Below, one piece after another: positions 9,233 through 19,711 of a stretch of 64,000 bases of DNA (position 1 is its first letter; each line of letters starts with the position of its first letter). A program made the position numbers and the translations under genes. The notes under the pieces are model-generated. The model ran no database searches. It worked only from the letters and a program-made list of their open reading frames with translations, and had not been told where the DNA came from. The DNA is from Brevundimonas bullata (GTDB taxonomy: Bacteria > Pseudomonadota > Alphaproteobacteria > Caulobacterales > Caulobacteraceae), in the NCBI RefSeq assembly GCF_003350205.1, contig NZ_QLLC01000004.1, positions 62,001-126,000 on the forward strand. Direction: 5' to 3'.

Positions 9233-9817
9233 TTACGACTGCGGCTGTGCCGGAACCGGCATACGGTTGAAGCTGAGCGTCGGCAGGGCCGCGTTCAGAC
9301 GCTGAATAACCAGGGGCGTCACGTCCATGGCCGGGTTCATGATGAAGACGCTCTCGCGGTCGATCATGATGCCGCAGCCCTTTTCCTGATAGACGGCGAC
9401 CAGGATCGGCTCGATGGCTTCCGAAATCTTCTTGCGCTGTTCGGCCAGGGTGTAGCGCAGTTCGCCGTCGCGGGTCTGCTCCAGCTGTTGAGCTTCCTGG
9501 GCGCGCTGTTGCAGAGCCTGGCGGCGCTGGTTCAGTTGGTCAGCCGGGATGGTCGAGGCGCCGGTTTGCAGGGCCTGATACTCGGTCTGCAGTTGCTGGG
9601 CATAGGGCGCGATCTCGCCCTGAACTTCCTGGGCCAGTTGCTCCATCCGCGTCTGCACGGCTTGACCGACGGTCGACTGGGCCAGGGCCTGCTGGTTGAA
9701 ATAGACGCAGACGCCGGGGATGGCCGGGCCAGGATTGGCCGGGCCCTGGGTTTGAGCCAGAGCCGACGAGGCGGCGAGCGAAGCGATGGCGAAGGCGCCG
9801 ATAGCAAACAGTTTCAT
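9233..9817 (-). CDS. OmpH/Skp family periplasmic chaperone
   Basis: A 194-residue protein. It has a clear signal peptide ([19 protein letters not shown], cleavage after LAQ or nearby) and a long, charged, glutamine-rich helical hairpin (for example [20 protein letters not shown]), the tentacle structure of Skp. The family binds unfolded outer-membrane proteins in the periplasm and hands them to BamA. It sits directly downstream of bamA (32-base gap) and upstream of lpxD, the usual place for skp/ompH. The C-terminal [12 protein letters not shown] motif is typical. Confidence 0.92.
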   Translation of the reverse strand: MKLFAIGAFAIASLAASSALAQTQGPANPGPAIPGVCVYFNQQALAQSTVGQAVQTRMEQLAQEVQGEIAPYAQQLQTEYQALQTGASTIPADQLNQRRQALQQRAQEAQQLEQTRDGELRYTLAEQRKKISEAIEPILVAVYQEKGCGIMIDRESVFIMNPAMDVTPLVIQRLNAALPTLSFNRMPVPAQPQS

Positions 9818-9849
9818 CTTGAACCTTTGAGCAGTCTGGAAGGCTGCGG

Positions 9850-12303
9850 TTAGAACTGGGTCGAAGTGGAGAAGCGGAAGGTCTCGGTCTTGTCGTAGTC
9901 TTCCTTCGACAGAACCTTGGACAGGTCGAAACGGATCGGCCCCATCGGCGAGCGCCAGTGGATGCTAAGGCCGGCAGCGGCTCGCAGAGCCAGATTGTCG
10001 ACGATGTTCGGATTGGGCAGGCCAGTGACGGAGTTCACCGTATAGCGGTCATCCAGCAGGCCCAGAGTGCCGACATCGGCGAACAACGAAGTCTTGATGC
10101 CGTATTCGTCGGGCAGATAGTTCGGCACCGTCAGTTCAACCGTGCCGATGGCGTAGAAGTTGCCGCCGAGAGCATCGGTCGTGGTCAGGTCGCGCGCGCC
10201 CATGCCGGCGGTTTCGAAGCCGCGGAAGGTGTTGCCGCCCTTGAAGAAGCGGTCGTTGATCCGAATGGGATCGCCGTTCCAGCCAGACACATAGCCGGTC
10301 GAACCCTGGACACTAACCACCCAGGCCGGGGTGATGCCGTAATACCAGGAGGCGTCGGCCTCGGTCTTGAGATAGTTGACGTCGCCGCCGATGCCCGCGA
10401 GGTCCTGACGCACCGAGGCCGACCAACCGCGCGTCGGGCGAACGGGATCGTTACGGCGATCAACCATCAGCGTATAGCCCGCCGACGAGTTGATGAAGGC
10501 GCCGGCCTGATCGCACAGGGCGGACGAACCCGTCCCGCTGCAATAGCCGCTGGGAATGATGACTTCGTCGTTCTTCAGGAAGTAGCGGACGCTGAACAGC
10601 GAGTAGCCGTTCAGCGGGTAGCTGAGACGCAAGCCGCCGCCCGTCGAGCGATAGTCATAGGACGAATACTCGCTCAGATCATATCGCGTGTGGAACAGGT
10701 CGAAACCTGCACGCAGGTCACGCCCCAGGAACTTGGGCTCGGTGAAGCGGAAGTCGATCTGCTGACGCAGCGAACCCCACTCGGCGCGGGCCACGACGTT
10801 CTGGCCGCGACCGCGGAAGTTGCGCTCGGTGATGCCCAGGTTCAGCACGAAGGAGTCGACCGAGCTGAAACCTGCGCCGACAGACAGTTCGCCGGTCGGT
10901 TGCTCTTCCACGGTGACGTTCACGACCGTGCGGTCGGGCGCGCTGCCGCGCGTTTCCTCGATCTTGACGTCCTTGAAGAAGCCCAGAGCGCGGAGATTAT
11001 TGCGCGACCGCTCGACCAGACTACGGTTGAAGGCGTCGCCCTCGCCGACCATCAGTTCGCGCCGAATGACCGAATCCAGCGTGCGGGTGTTCCCCACGAC
11101 GTTGATCCGGTCGATGTAGACGCGTTGGCCTTCCTTCAGGTTGAAGGTCACGTCGACCGTGTCGGTTTCCGGGTTGGCGCGGTAGCTCGGATTGATTTCA
11201 ACGAAGGCATAGCCAGCCGAACCCGCCGCGAAGGTCAGGGCGTCGACCGCGCTTTCGATGCGATCACTTTCGTACAGGTCGCCCGAACGGATCGGCAGCA
11301 GGCGCTGCAGGAAGTCGGCGTTCAGGCGGTCGTTCTCGGTAACGACCTTGACCTCTCCGAAATTGTAACGGTCGCCCTCTTCCAGGGTGATCGTCATGCC
11401 GAAGGCGCTGTTGTCGGGCTTCAGTTCCGCCACGGACGACAGGATGCGGAAGTCGTAATAGCCGCGGTTCGTATAGAATTTCCGCAGTTGCTCGCGGTCG
11501 TAATCCAGACGGTTGGGGTCGTAGTTGTCGTTCGAGCTGAACAGGCGCCACCAAGTCGTCTCCTTGGTGACCATGACATCGCGCAGGTCGCTGTCCGAGA
11601 AGGCCGTATTGCCCAGGAAGGTGATGGCGGCGACGCCGGTTTCAGGGCCTTCGTCGATCTCGAAGACGACATCGACGCGGTTCTGCTCCAACTGGACCAG
11701 TTTGGGCGTCACCGTGGCCGAGATGCGGCCCGACAGGCGATACAGCTCGATGATCTTGCCGACGTCTTCCTGAACGCGGGCGCGGGTATAGATGCCGCGC
11801 GGCTTGATCGTGACCTCGTCCGTCAGCTTCTTCTCGGTAAGCGCCTTGTTCCCCTCGAACGTCACCTGGTTGATGATCGGGTTTTCCGCGATCTCGACCA
11901 CCAGATCGCCGTTCGGCTGAAGGCCCAGTTGCACGTTGGCGAACAGGCCGGTGCGCGACAGGGTGCGAACCGCGACGTCGATGGTCGCGGCGTCGATGGT
12001 GTCGCCCGGCTGGATCGGCAGATAGGACAGAACCGTGGTCTGATCGATGCGCTGATTGCCGCGCACGAGGATGCGATTGACGACCGCGCGCTCCTCAGCC
12101 GGTGCGGCGACGACGACCTGCGGGTCCTGCGGCGCGGCCCCGGCCGCAGCGGGCGCGGTCTGCGCCAGAGCCGGACCGGCCAAGCCGGCGGCGACGGCCA
12201 GCGCCAGGGCGCTGGGTCCAAGGATACGGCCACGGGTTCGGATCATGAGGCGACTGTCGTTCTGAATCATTCGGGGAACCATCGGGGGCTGGCGTCGGCT
12301 CAC
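9850..12303 (-). CDS. bamA: Outer membrane protein assembly factor BamA
   Basis: Up to 817 residues: a signal sequence, five POTRA domains (first one starting around NRILVRGNQRIDQTTVLSYL), then a 16-strand beta-barrel. The barrel contains the family signature ERNFRGRGQNVVARAEWGSL and ends in STSTQF with the usual C-terminal aromatic residue. BamA inserts beta-barrel proteins into the outer membrane. The start is uncertain: the GTG at 12303 overlaps the rseP stop by three bases, but ATG codons 7, 11 and 19 residues later give a more normal signal peptide (ending in AGPALA before QTAPA). The gene sits between rseP and skp as in most proteobacteria. Confidence 0.96.
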   Translation of the reverse strand: MSRRQPPMVPRMIQNDSRLMIRTRGRILGPSALALAVAAGLAGPALAQTAPAAAGAAPQDPQVVVAAPAEERAVVNRILVRGNQRIDQTTVLSYLPIQPGDTIDAATIDVAVRTLSRTGLFANVQLGLQPNGDLVVEIAENPIINQVTFEGNKALTEKKLTDEVTIKPRGIYTRARVQEDVGKIIELYRLSGRISATVTPKLVQLEQNRVDVVFEIDEGPETGVAAITFLGNTAFSDSDLRDVMVTKETTWWRLFSSNDNYDPNRLDYDREQLRKFYTNRGYYDFRILSSVAELKPDNSAFGMTITLEEGDRYNFGEVKVVTENDRLNADFLQRLLPIRSGDLYESDRIESAVDALTFAAGSAGYAFVEINPSYRANPETDTVDVTFNLKEGQRVYIDRINVVGNTRTLDSVIRRELMVGEGDAFNRSLVERSRNNLRALGFFKDVKIEETRGSAPDRTVVNVTVEEQPTGELSVGAGFSSVDSFVLNLGITERNFRGRGQNVVARAEWGSLRQQIDFRFTEPKFLGRDLRAGFDLFHTRYDLSEYSSYDYRSTGGGLRLSYPLNGYSLFSVRYFLKNDEVIIPSGYCSGTGSSALCDQAGAFINSSAGYTLMVDRRNDPVRPTRGWSASVRQDLAGIGGDVNYLKTEADASWYYGITPAWVVSVQGSTGYVSGWNGDPIRINDRFFKGGNTFRGFETAGMGARDLTTTDALGGNFYAIGTVELTVPNYLPDEYGIKTSLFADVGTLGLLDDRYTVNSVTGLPNPNIVDNLALRAAAGLSIHWRSPMGPIRFDLSKVLSKEDYDKTETFRFSTSTQF

Positions 12304-13526
12304 GAGACGAGCCCGCCGAGGAATTTGAAGAGATTGAGTTTCTGCAGGTCGTTCCAGGTCGCGAACAACATTAAACTGGCCAGCAAAGCAAGGCCGACGC
12401 GATATCCCGCCTCCTGAACCTGAGCGGCGACAGGCCGACGCGCCACCGCCTCATAGGCGTAAAACATCAGATGCCCCCCATCCAGCACCGGAACGGGCAG
12501 CAGATTAAGAAAGCCGATTCCGACCGAAAGTATGGCGGCGAAGCTGGTCAACGTCAGCAGGAGATTTCCCGCCATGGCCAGAGGATCAGGATTGGCCGCC
12601 ACCGCCGCGTTGGTCAGAGCGCCCGAAGCCTTGGCGATTCCAAGCGGTCCGCTGAACTGGTCGCCCGATTCGCGGCCGGAGAAGATGCGGCCGATATAGG
12701 TGAAGGTGGTGCTGAGGATGTTGCCCGTTTCCTGGAATCCACGGCCCACGGCGGCGATCGGTCCATAACGCACGTGACGCACTTCATCGCGGCTGGAGCC
12801 CAGGGCGAGACCAATACGGCCGACCGAGACCCGTCCAGCGATGGGGTTCTCTTCGATCTTGCGTTCCGGGGTGGCGGTCAGTTGCACGTCGGCGCCCGCA
12901 CGCTCGACCGTGAACTGGACAGGATCACCGCTGCTGAGCGCCACGACCTGCGTCACCTCGCCGCCGTCGGCGATCAGCTTGCCGTTGACGCGGGTGATCA
13001 GGTCGCCCGGCAGGAAACCGGCGACTGCGGCCGGCGAGTCGGGTTGAACCTGCATGACCCGGGCGGGGCGAAGTTCGACTCCGACCAGGCTGAAGAGCAG
13101 GGTGAAGATAAAGATCGCCAGCACGAAGTTGGCCAGGGGACCGCCCGCAACGACCAGAGCGCGCTGCCACAAGGGCTTGAAATACAGATAATCTTTTTCT
13201 GCGCCCGCCCCGTGGGCGGCGATCAGATCCTTCTTGAGGGCCTCAAGCCCCACCTTGTCCGGCACGCCTGTCGCATCCAGATCGCCGGCGAATTTGACGT
13301 AGCCGCCCAGCGGCAGCCACCCCAGACGCCATTCGACGCCGCGCTTGTCGGTACGCTGGAAGATGGCGCGGCCAAAGCCGATGGAGAAACGCTCCATCTT
13401 CACGCCAAAGGCGCGCGCGGTCAAAAAGTGGCCCAGTTCATGGACCGTGACGACCAGCGTCAGCACCAGAAGGAACGGCACGACATAGATCAGGGCTTGC
13501 CCAAGAACACCTAGCATCCCAGTCAT
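12300..13526 (-). CDS. rseP: Site-2 intramembrane zinc protease RseP
   Basis: A 408-residue polytopic membrane protease with the zinc motif HELGHF in the first membrane segment and the third-ligand motif LDGGHL near the C-terminus. The periplasmic middle carries PDZ-like sequence (VQPDSPAAVAGFLPGDLITR). RseP homologues cut anti-sigma factors and remnant signal peptides within the membrane; in Caulobacter the homologue is MmpA, which cleaves PodJ. It lies between dxr and bamA, 14 bases downstream of dxr. Confidence 0.95.
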   Translation of the reverse strand: MTGMLGVLGQALIYVVPFLLVLTLVVTVHELGHFLTARAFGVKMERFSIGFGRAIFQRTDKRGVEWRLGWLPLGGYVKFAGDLDATGVPDKVGLEALKKDLIAAHGAGAEKDYLYFKPLWQRALVVAGGPLANFVLAIFIFTLLFSLVGVELRPARVMQVQPDSPAAVAGFLPGDLITRVNGKLIADGGEVTQVVALSSGDPVQFTVERAGADVQLTATPERKIEENPIAGRVSVGRIGLALGSSRDEVRHVRYGPIAAVGRGFQETGNILSTTFTYIGRIFSGRESGDQFSGPLGIAKASGALTNAAVAANPDPLAMAGNLLLTLTSFAAILSVGIGFLNLLPVPVLDGGHLMFYAYEAVARRPVAAQVQEAGYRVGLALLASLMLFATWNDLQKLNLFKFLGGLVS

Positions 13527-13540
13527 GTCTCCTGTCGCCC

Positions 13541-14737
13541 TCAGGCTGCAATTGCGAGCGAGGCGATGATGTCGTTCGCAATCCGTCGGGCCGCTGCGTC
13601 AACGGCCAGGGCCGCGTCACAGGCGTCGTCGGAACCGGAACCCACCCCCGAATTCGTCGCACGCTCCAAGGTGTCGGCGACGACTGCGGCAATATTGAGA
13701 AAGCCCAGCCGACGGTCAAGGAAGGCCAGGGCCGCGACTTCGTTGGCCGCGTTGAAAACAATGGGCGCCACGCCCCCCGCCGCCAGGGCTTCGCGCGCCA
13801 GACGCAAGGCCGGGAAGCGCGTCATGTCGGGCGCCTCAAACGTCAGACGGCCCAGCGCCGCTAGGTCCAGCTTCGGCGCGGGCCAGGCCAGTCGGTCAGG
13901 CCAGGCCAGGGCGCAGGCGATGGGGGTCTTCATGTCGGGCGGCCCCATCTGGGCCAGGGTCGAACCATCCACATATTCCACAAGGCTGTGGATGATTGAT
14001 TCGGGGTGGACGACGACGTCGATCTGGTCGCCGCTCATGGCGAACAGATAGGCCGCCTCGATCAGCTCCAGACCCTTGTTGGCCATGGTGGCGCTGTCTA
14101 CCGAGATCTTGGCGCCCATGCTCCAGTTCGGGTGCGCCACCGCCTGCTCCGGGGTGATCCGGCCCATGGCCTCGCTCGGCAGGGTGCGGAAAGGGCCGCC
14201 CGAGGCGGTCAGCACCAGCTTCGACACCTGCTCCGGCGCCTCAGCCGGAAAGACCTGGAAGATGGCGGAGTGTTCGGAATCGACCGGGATCAGCTTACCG
14301 CCGCTGCGCTTGACCCGTTCGATCAGGGCCGGGCCGCAGCAGACCAGGCTTTCCTTGTTGGCCAGAGCCAGGGTCGCGCCGGTGGCGGCGGCGGCCCAGG
14401 CCGAGCGCAGGCCCGCCGAACCGACGATGGAGGCCATGACCCAGTCCACAGGCCGCGTCGCGGCCTCGACGATGGCGTCAGGCCCCGCCGCCGCCTCGAC
14501 GCCGGTTCCGGCCAGGGCATCGCGTAGTTCCGACAGGCGCGCGGGGTCCGCCGTTACCGCCATCCTGGGCCGCCAGCGACGCGACTGCTCAGCCAGGCGG
14601 GCGATATTGGCGCCGCCGGTCAGGACCTCGACCTGAAACGCCCCAGAACCGGCCGTCTCGGCCTGGTCCATGAGGTCCAGGGTCGAGGCGCCGACTGAGC
14701 CGGTTGAACCCAGCACGCTGATCTTGCGGGTGATCAC
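13541..14737 (-). CDS. dxr: 1-deoxy-D-xylulose 5-phosphate reductoisomerase Dxr
   Basis: A 398-residue enzyme. It converts DXP to 2-C-methyl-D-erythritol 4-phosphate with NADPH, the committed step of the MEP isoprenoid pathway. The NADPH loop [14 protein letters not shown] is right at the N-terminus. The metal and substrate-binding regions [11 protein letters not shown] and LTASGGPFR follow, with [20 protein letters not shown] further on. The start is the GTG at 14737, overlapping the cdsA stop as GTGA; the open frame upstream of it is a shadow of cdsA. It supplies isoprenoid precursor for the UppS product encoded two genes upstream. Confidence 0.97.
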   Translation of the reverse strand: MITRKISVLGSTGSVGASTLDLMDQAETAGSGAFQVEVLTGGANIARLAEQSRRWRPRMAVTADPARLSELRDALAGTGVEAAAGPDAIVEAATRPVDWVMASIVGSAGLRSAWAAAATGATLALANKESLVCCGPALIERVKRSGGKLIPVDSEHSAIFQVFPAEAPEQVSKLVLTASGGPFRTLPSEAMGRITPEQAVAHPNWSMGAKISVDSATMANKGLELIEAAYLFAMSGDQIDVVVHPESIIHSLVEYVDGSTLAQMGPPDMKTPIACALAWPDRLAWPAPKLDLAALGRLTFEAPDMTRFPALRLAREALAAGGVAPIVFNAANEVAALAFLDRRLGFLNIAAVVADTLERATNSGVGSGSDDACDAALAVDAAARRIANDIIASLAIAA

Positions 14738-15552
14738 GCGCCCTGCCCCAGCATCAGGACGATCACGCGTCCCGCCGCCACGACCACGACGGCGAACATC
14801 AGGCCGTCGACCCGGTCCAGCAGACCGCCGTGGCCCGGAATGATGTTCCCCGCGTCCTTGACCCCGAAGCGACGCTTCAGCGCCGACTCCCACAGGTCGC
14901 CGGCCATGGTGGCCAAAGCCGCCGCCAAGCCCAGCACGCCGCCCCAGAAGACATTCAGACGCCCCATCTCCAGCCAGCCCGCCATGGCGGCGCCCGCAAT
15001 CATCCCGGCGATCAGGCCGCCGATGAAGCCGGACCAGGTCTTGTTCGGCGAAAAACGCGGCCACAGCTTGGGCCCGCCGACGGCGCTGCCGACCAGATAG
15101 GCCAGAATGTCGGACGCCCAGGCCACGGCGAAGACCAGAACGGTCCAGTACAGACCCTGCGCGTCGTTCAGGTCACGCAGCCAGATCAGCAGGACACAGG
15201 GCCAACCGAGGTAGAGAACCCCATAGGCCGCATCCAGCGCCTCGGCCCCGCGCGAACGGGCGAACAGGCCCGCCGCCAGAGCGCCGAAGACCAGCAGGAT
15301 CAGCGCCAGCGACATCTGGCCGACGTGGGCCGCGACCACGGCGACGATCAGCGCCAGCGCGACTGCCGCCCCGACCGAACGCCAGAAGCGCGGCGCGCTC
15401 ATCCGCGCCCACTCGAACGCCAAAAGACCGCAGGCCGCGACGACCAGGGCGCAGAACCAGCCGCCGCCGGCCCAGGTGGCCAGCACGGCCGCCGGCGCGA
15501 GCACTACGGCCGAGGCCGCTCTCAGGCCGATGTCACCGATCTTCAACGCCAT
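14734..15552 (-). CDS. cdsA: Phosphatidate cytidylyltransferase CdsA
   Basis: A 272-residue integral membrane enzyme with many hydrophobic segments. It makes CDP-diacylglycerol from phosphatidate and CTP, the branch point of phospholipid synthesis. The family signature near the C-terminus is visible as [20 protein letters not shown], with the conserved DRVDGL after it. The ATG at 15552 shares one base with the uppS stop (TGATG), so translation is probably coupled. It precedes dxr in the usual uppS-cdsA-dxr order. Confidence 0.96.
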   Translation of the reverse strand: MALKIGDIGLRAASAVVLAPAAVLATWAGGGWFCALVVAACGLLAFEWARMSAPRFWRSVGAAVALALIVAVVAAHVGQMSLALILLVFGALAAGLFARSRGAEALDAAYGVLYLGWPCVLLIWLRDLNDAQGLYWTVLVFAVAWASDILAYLVGSAVGGPKLWPRFSPNKTWSGFIGGLIAGMIAGAAMAGWLEMGRLNVFWGGVLGLAAALATMAGDLWESALKRRFGVKDAGNIIPGHGGLLDRVDGLMFAVVVVAAGRVIVLMLGQGA

Positions 15553-16316
15553 CAACCTACCGCCGTCTTCGCCTCGGCGTCTGACAGGACGTCGCGCCCG
15601 CCATATCGCCGCTCGCGATTACCATAGAGGGACACCGCCTCGGCCAGAGCCTCGGCGCCGTAATCCGGCCAAAGAATGTCCTGAAACACCAGTTCCGCGT
15701 AGGCCGCTTCCCACAACAGGAAGTTGGATAGACGCTGCTCGCCCGAAGTTCGCACGATCAGGTCCACCGGCGGCGCCCCCGCCGTCGATAGGCCGGCCCC
15801 GAGGTCGTCCTCGGTCACTTCGCCCTCGAACTGTCCGGCGCGCGCCTGATCGACCAGCCGCTGGGCCGCATCCACCAGATCAGCCCGCCCGCCATAGTTG
15901 AACGCCACCTGCAAAAGGAATCGGGTGTTGTGGGCGGTCTGGGCTTCGGCGCGATCGACGATGGCGGCGATGTCGCTGGGCAGGCCCTTGCGGCGCCCCA
16001 GGATGCGTATACGCACGCCCGCCTCGTCCAGCCGCTTGAGGTCGCTGCCGACGAACGCTCGCACCAACCCCATCAGGTCCGACACCTCGTCCGCCGGGCG
16101 GCTCCAATTCTCGGTCGAGAAACCGAACACCGTCAGGCAGCGAATGCCGAAGTCCGGGGCCGCCTTGATCGTGCGCCGCAGAGCCTGAACCCCCTCACGG
16201 TGCCCCATGACGCGCGGCAGACCGCGACGCTCGGCCCAGCGACCGTTGCCGTCCATGATCAGGGCGACGTGACGTGGCCCCTTTTCAGGCCCGGTGGCGA
16301 CGGTCTCGGCCGACAT
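15552..16316 (-). CDS. uppS: Undecaprenyl diphosphate synthase UppS
   Basis: A 254-residue cis-prenyltransferase that extends farnesyl diphosphate to undecaprenyl diphosphate, the lipid carrier for peptidoglycan and O-antigen. The active-site block MDGNGRWAERRGLPRVMGHR, FGFSTENWSRP, and the C-terminal RTSGEQRLSNFLLWEAAYAE are all present. It follows frr by 30 bases and overlaps cdsA by one base. Confidence 0.97.
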   Translation of the reverse strand: MSAETVATGPEKGPRHVALIMDGNGRWAERRGLPRVMGHREGVQALRRTIKAAPDFGIRCLTVFGFSTENWSRPADEVSDLMGLVRAFVGSDLKRLDEAGVRIRILGRRKGLPSDIAAIVDRAEAQTAHNTRFLLQVAFNYGGRADLVDAAQRLVDQARAGQFEGEVTEDDLGAGLSTAGAPPVDLIVRTSGEQRLSNFLLWEAAYAELVFQDILWPDYGAEALAEAVSLYGNRERRYGGRDVLSDAEAKTAVG

Positions 16317-16346
16317 TGCTTGGGTCCCTCCCGACGCTGGCTTGCG

Positions 16347-16904
16347 TCAGACCTGCATGATCTCGACTTCCTTGACCTTCAAGGCCTCGTCGATCTTCTT
16401 GATGGCGGCGTCCGTGTCCTTCTGGACCTCGGCTTCCATCTTCTTCTGCTCGTCCTGGCTGATCTCGGTGGCCTTTTCGGCCTTTTTCAGGTCGTCGTTG
16501 GCGTCACGACGCACGTTGCGCACGGCGATCTTCTGCTGCTCGGCGTACTTGCCGGCCAGCTTGACCAGGTCCTTGCGGCGCTCTTCGGTCAGCGGCGGCA
16601 CCGGGATGCGCAGGGTCTGACCGTCAACGATCGGGTTCAGGCCCAGACCGGCGGCGCGAATGGCCTTCTCGACCGGCCCGACCATGCCCTTGTCCCAGAC
16701 GCTGACCGAGATCATGCGCGGCTCAGGCACGCTGATAGCGGCCACGGCGTTCAACGGCGAGGTCGAGCCATAGGCGTCAACCTGAACCGGGTCCAACAGA
16801 CCCGAGTTGGCCCGGCCGGTGCGCAGACCCGCGAAGTCTTCCTTCAGCGAGGCGACCGCCTTTTCCATGCGGTCGCGATAGGTCTTGAGGTCGGGCTTGG
16901 CCAT
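16347..16904 (-). CDS. frr: Ribosome recycling factor
   Basis: A 185-residue protein of normal family length. It splits the post-termination ribosome together with EF-G. Signatures include [20 protein letters not shown], the central [15 protein letters not shown], and the helical C-terminal [17 protein letters not shown]. It lies 39 bases downstream of pyrH and 30 bases upstream of uppS in the standard pyrH-frr-uppS arrangement. Confidence 0.97.
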   Translation of the reverse strand: MAKPDLKTYRDRMEKAVASLKEDFAGLRTGRANSGLLDPVQVDAYGSTSPLNAVAAISVPEPRMISVSVWDKGMVGPVEKAIRAAGLGLNPIVDGQTLRIPVPPLTEERRKDLVKLAGKYAEQQKIAVRNVRRDANDDLKKAEKATEISQDEQKKMEAEVQKDTDAAIKKIDEALKVKEVEIMQV

Positions 16905-16943
16905 GGTGGTTTTCCTTGGTCTGTCGTTCGGGTCGAGAGCCGC

Positions 16944-17681
16944 TTACGCGGCCTTGTTGGTGATGACGGTGAAAGTGCCTTCGCCGCGCAGGGTCTTGCG
17001 CAGCGAGTCTTCCTCGCGGATCGAGAAGACCACGATCGGGATATCGCTGTCGCGCATCAGGGCGATGGCCGAGGCGTCCATGACGCGCAGGTCCTTGGCC
17101 AGAACCTCCTGATAGGTCAGCGTATCGTAGCGGGTCGCCGTCGCGTCCTTCTTGGGGTCGGCGGTATAGACGCCGTCCACGCTGGTCCCCTTCAGCAGGG
17201 CGTCGCAACCCATTTCAGCCGCGCGCAGGGCGGCGCCTGAGTCGGTCGTGAAAAAGGGTGCGCCCACGCCGGCGGCGAAGATCACCACCCGTCCCTTTTC
17301 CAGATGCCGCATGGCGCGGCGGCGGATGTAGGGTTCTGCGATGGCGGCCATGGGAATGGCGCTCTGGACCCGCGTATCGACGCCGATCTTCTCGAGCGCA
17401 CCCTGCATGGCCAGGGCGTTCATGATGGTCGCCAGCATGCCCATGTAGTCGGCGTTGGCGCGATCCATGCCCTCGGCGGCCTTGGACAGGCCACGGAAGA
17501 TGTTGCCGCCGCCGATGACCAGGCAGATCTCGACGCCTTCGCGCGCCACCTGGGCCACAGCCGCCGCCACGACATCGACCGTCTTCATGTCGATGCCATA
17601 GGACTGATCGCCCATCAGGACCTCGCCCGAGACCTTGAGCAGGACGCGCTTGTAACGAAACTCGGAGGGGGCGTCGGGCAT
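16944..17681 (-). CDS. pyrH: UMP kinase PyrH
   Basis: A 245-residue amino-acid-kinase-fold enzyme that phosphorylates UMP to UDP. The chosen start is the ATG at 17681 ([20 protein letters not shown]), which fits the family N-terminus; longer in-frame starts up to 17768 would add an unconserved tail. The nucleotide-binding [26 protein letters not shown] and [12 protein letters not shown] regions are visible. It is downstream of tsf, but a terminator-like hairpin lies in between, so it may have its own promoter in the roughly 140-base gap. Confidence 0.96.
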   Translation of the reverse strand: MPDAPSEFRYKRVLLKVSGEVLMGDQSYGIDMKTVDVVAAAVAQVAREGVEICLVIGGGNIFRGLSKAAEGMDRANADYMGMLATIMNALAMQGALEKIGVDTRVQSAIPMAAIAEPYIRRRAMRHLEKGRVVIFAAGVGAPFFTTDSGAALRAAEMGCDALLKGTSVDGVYTADPKKDATATRYDTLTYQEVLAKDLRVMDASAIALMRDSDIPIVVFSIREEDSLRKTLRGEGTFTVITNKAA

Positions 17682-17787
17682 GGGTATGGGTCCGTGGATA
17701 CTGGGGTTAGGCATCCGCGCGAGGTGAATCGGCGGTTCATCATAGACGAAGGGCGCGCCGGCCATCAAAGCCGAACGCGCCCTTTTG

Positions 17788-17811
17788 AAAATTCTTCCCT
17801 TTCAGGAAGAA
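17788..17811 (-). terminator. Terminator after tsf
   Basis: Reading the minus strand, the 7-bp stem TTCTTCC/GGAAGAA (17805-17811 and 17792-17798, six-base loop) is followed by four T residues. It starts about ten bases after the tsf stop codon, the right place for an intrinsic terminator separating rpsB-tsf from pyrH. Confidence 0.55.
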
Positions 17812-17820
17812 ACTTCGGTG

Positions 17821-18762
17821 TTAGTTGCCGCCCGTCATCGAGGCGACTTCAGCGGCGAAGTCAGGGCTCTCGACCTTCTCGACGCCTTCACCCAGGGCCA
17901 GACGGACGAAGCCGGCCAGCTTGAGGTTCGAGGAGCCCAGTTCCTTGGCCGAGTTCACGACCAGCTGCTCGATGGTCACGTCAGGGTCCATGACGAACGG
18001 CTGCTTGGTCAGCACCACGTCCTTCTGGAACTTGTTGATCTGGCCTTCCACGATCTTGGCGATCATGGCTTCCGGGCGACCTTCTTCCTTGGCCTTTTCG
18101 GTCAGAACAGAGCGTTCCTTCTCGATGGCGGCGGGGTCCAGGTCGTCGGTGTTCAGCGACAGCGGCGCCGTGGCGGCGACGTGCATGGCGATCTTGCGGC
18201 CCAGTTCGCGCAGAGCAGCCTTGTCGCCCTCGCCTTCCAGAGCCACCAGAACGCCGATGCGGCCGACGCCCGGCGAAACAGCATTGTGGACGTAGGACGA
18301 CACGACGCCCTGCGACACGGCCAGACGGGCCGCGCGACGCAGTTGCATGTTCTCGCCGATGGTGGCGATCAGCTGGGTCACTTCGTCCTGAACGGTGCGG
18401 CCGCTTTCCAGCGTCGCGCCGCTGATGGCTTCGACGCCGTCATGGTGCAGCGCCAGGGCAGCGAACTGCTTGGCGGCGGTTTGGAACAGGTCGTTGCGGG
18501 CGACGAAGTCGGTTTCCGCGTTGAACTCGATGGCGGCGGCGACTTCGCCCTCGCCGTCTTCACGCGTGGCGACGGCGACAACACCTTCAGCGGCGACGCG
18601 GTCGGCCTTCTTGGCGGCCTTGGACAGACCCTTGGCGCGCAGCCAGTCGATAGCTGCGTCGATGTCGCCGTTGGTTTCCACCAGCGCCTTCTTGCAGTCC
18701 ATCATGCCGACGCCCGAACGCTCGCGAAGGTCCTTCACGAGGGCGGCAGTGATCTCGGCCAT
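17821..18762 (-). CDS. tsf: Translation elongation factor Ts
   Basis: A 313-residue nucleotide exchange factor that reloads EF-Tu with GTP. The N-terminal block [20 protein letters not shown] and the motif [12 protein letters not shown] are diagnostic. The ATG at 18762 is supported by an AGGAG ribosome-binding site seven bases upstream; the open frame before it is a run-on from the intergenic region. It follows rpsB after a 100-base gap containing two strong hairpins. Confidence 0.97.
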   Translation of the reverse strand: MAEITAALVKDLRERSGVGMMDCKKALVETNGDIDAAIDWLRAKGLSKAAKKADRVAAEGVVAVATREDGEGEVAAAIEFNAETDFVARNDLFQTAAKQFAALALHHDGVEAISGATLESGRTVQDEVTQLIATIGENMQLRRAARLAVSQGVVSSYVHNAVSPGVGRIGVLVALEGEGDKAALRELGRKIAMHVAATAPLSLNTDDLDPAAIEKERSVLTEKAKEEGRPEAMIAKIVEGQINKFQKDVVLTKQPFVMDPDVTIEQLVVNSAKELGSSNLKLAGFVRLALGEGVEKVESPDFAAEVASMTGGN

Positions 18763-18787
18763 GTTCTTCTCCTGAAAATTCAAATGA

Positions 18788-18851
18788 GCGGCCGGGCATG
18801 GATAGCCCGGCCGCATGTCAGTTTGGCGTAGGCCCGATCACCGATCGGGCC
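18788..18851 (-). promoter_or_regulatory. Two tandem hairpins between rpsB and tsf
   Basis: Two near-perfect inverted repeats fill the rpsB-tsf gap. The first has a 9-bp stem (18831-18839 with 18843-18851, three-base loop) and the second a 10-bp stem (18788-18797 with 18805-18814, seven-base loop). Neither is followed by a T-run on the minus strand. They could mark partial termination, RNA processing or mRNA stability control within the two-gene operon. Confidence 0.55.
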
Positions 18852-18862
18852 CCGAGAGCGCC

Positions 18863-19711
18863 TTAGCCCTCGACCTTTTCTTCAGTCGTCGCGAGCAGTT
18901 CTTCAGCCACAGCTTCCGTACCGGCCGGGGCGGCTTCAGCTTCAACCGGAGCAGCAGCGGCTTCACGCAGCATGGGTTCAACCGGAGCTTCCGAAGCGCC
19001 CAGGTCGATGCCCGAGGCCGAAGCGCCGGCGGCCAGGCCGTCCAGGACGGCGTCGGCGATCAGGTCGCAGTAGGTCTGGATGGCGCGGGCGGCGTCGTCG
19101 TTGCCCGGGACCGGATAGGTGATGCCGTCCGGGTCCGAGTTGGTGTCCAGGATGGCGATGATCGGGATGTTCAGCTTGCGGGCTTCCTGGATCGCGATCG
19201 CTTCCTTGTTGGTGTCGATCACGAACATGATGTCCGGGATCGAACCCATGTCCTTGATGCCGCCCAGCGACAGTTCCAGCTTGTCCTTCTCGCGCTGCAG
19301 GTTCAGCAGCTCTTTCTTGACGCGGCCTTCGCCGCCGGTGGCCAGAACGGTTTCCAGCTCGCGCAGGCGGGCGATCGAGCCCGAGACGGTGCGCCAGTTG
19401 GTCAGCGTGCCGCCGAGCCAGCGGTTGTTCATGTAGTACTGGGCGCAGCGCGTGGCGGCTTCAGCCACCGGGCCGGCAGCCTGACGCTTGGTGCCGACGA
19501 ACAGAACGCGACCGCCCTTGGCGGCGACGTCACGCACAGCCACCAGAGCCTGGTGGAACAGCGGCATCGTCTGCGACAGGTCGATGATGTGGATGTTCGA
19601 GCGCGAGCCGAAGATGTAGCGGTCCATCTTCGGGTTCCAGCGGTGCGTCTGGTGACCGAAGTGAGCGCCGGCTTCCAGCAGCGTACGCATCGAGAATTCT
19701 GGCAGTGCCAT
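18863..19711 (-). CDS. rpsB: 30S ribosomal protein S2 with acidic C-terminal extension
   Basis: A 282-residue S2 protein starting [20 protein letters not shown], with the family blocks [20 protein letters not shown] and [20 protein letters not shown]. About the last 50 residues form an Ala/Glu-rich extension (ending ATTEEKVEG) beyond the usual 240-residue bacterial length; longer S2 tails are common in alphaproteobacteria. It is the first gene of the rpsB-tsf operon. Confidence 0.97.
   Translation of the reverse strand: MALPEFSMRTLLEAGAHFGHQTHRWNPKMDRYIFGSRSNIHIIDLSQTMPLFHQALVAVRDVAAKGGRVLFVGTKRQAAGPVAEAATRCAQYYMNNRWLGGTLTNWRTVSGSIARLRELETVLATGGEGRVKKELLNLQREKDKLELSLGGIKDMGSIPDIMFVIDTNKEAIAIQEARKLNIPIIAILDTNSDPDGITYPVPGNDDAARAIQTYCDLIADAVLDGLAAGASASGIDLGASEAPVEPMLREAAAAPVEAEAAPAGTEAVAEELLATTEEKVEG

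Noticed and set aside
9958..12417. Long open frame on the plus strand opposite bamA (about 819 codons)
   Set aside because: It mirrors bamA, has Arg/Gln/Asp/Val-rich low-complexity composition and no domains. Strong GC codon bias removes stops from the antisense frame.
17751..17786. GC-rich stem followed by TTTT on the plus strand
   Set aside because: No plus-strand gene ends nearby, and on the minus strand the T-run is on the wrong side; the 17788-17811 hairpin explains tsf termination better.
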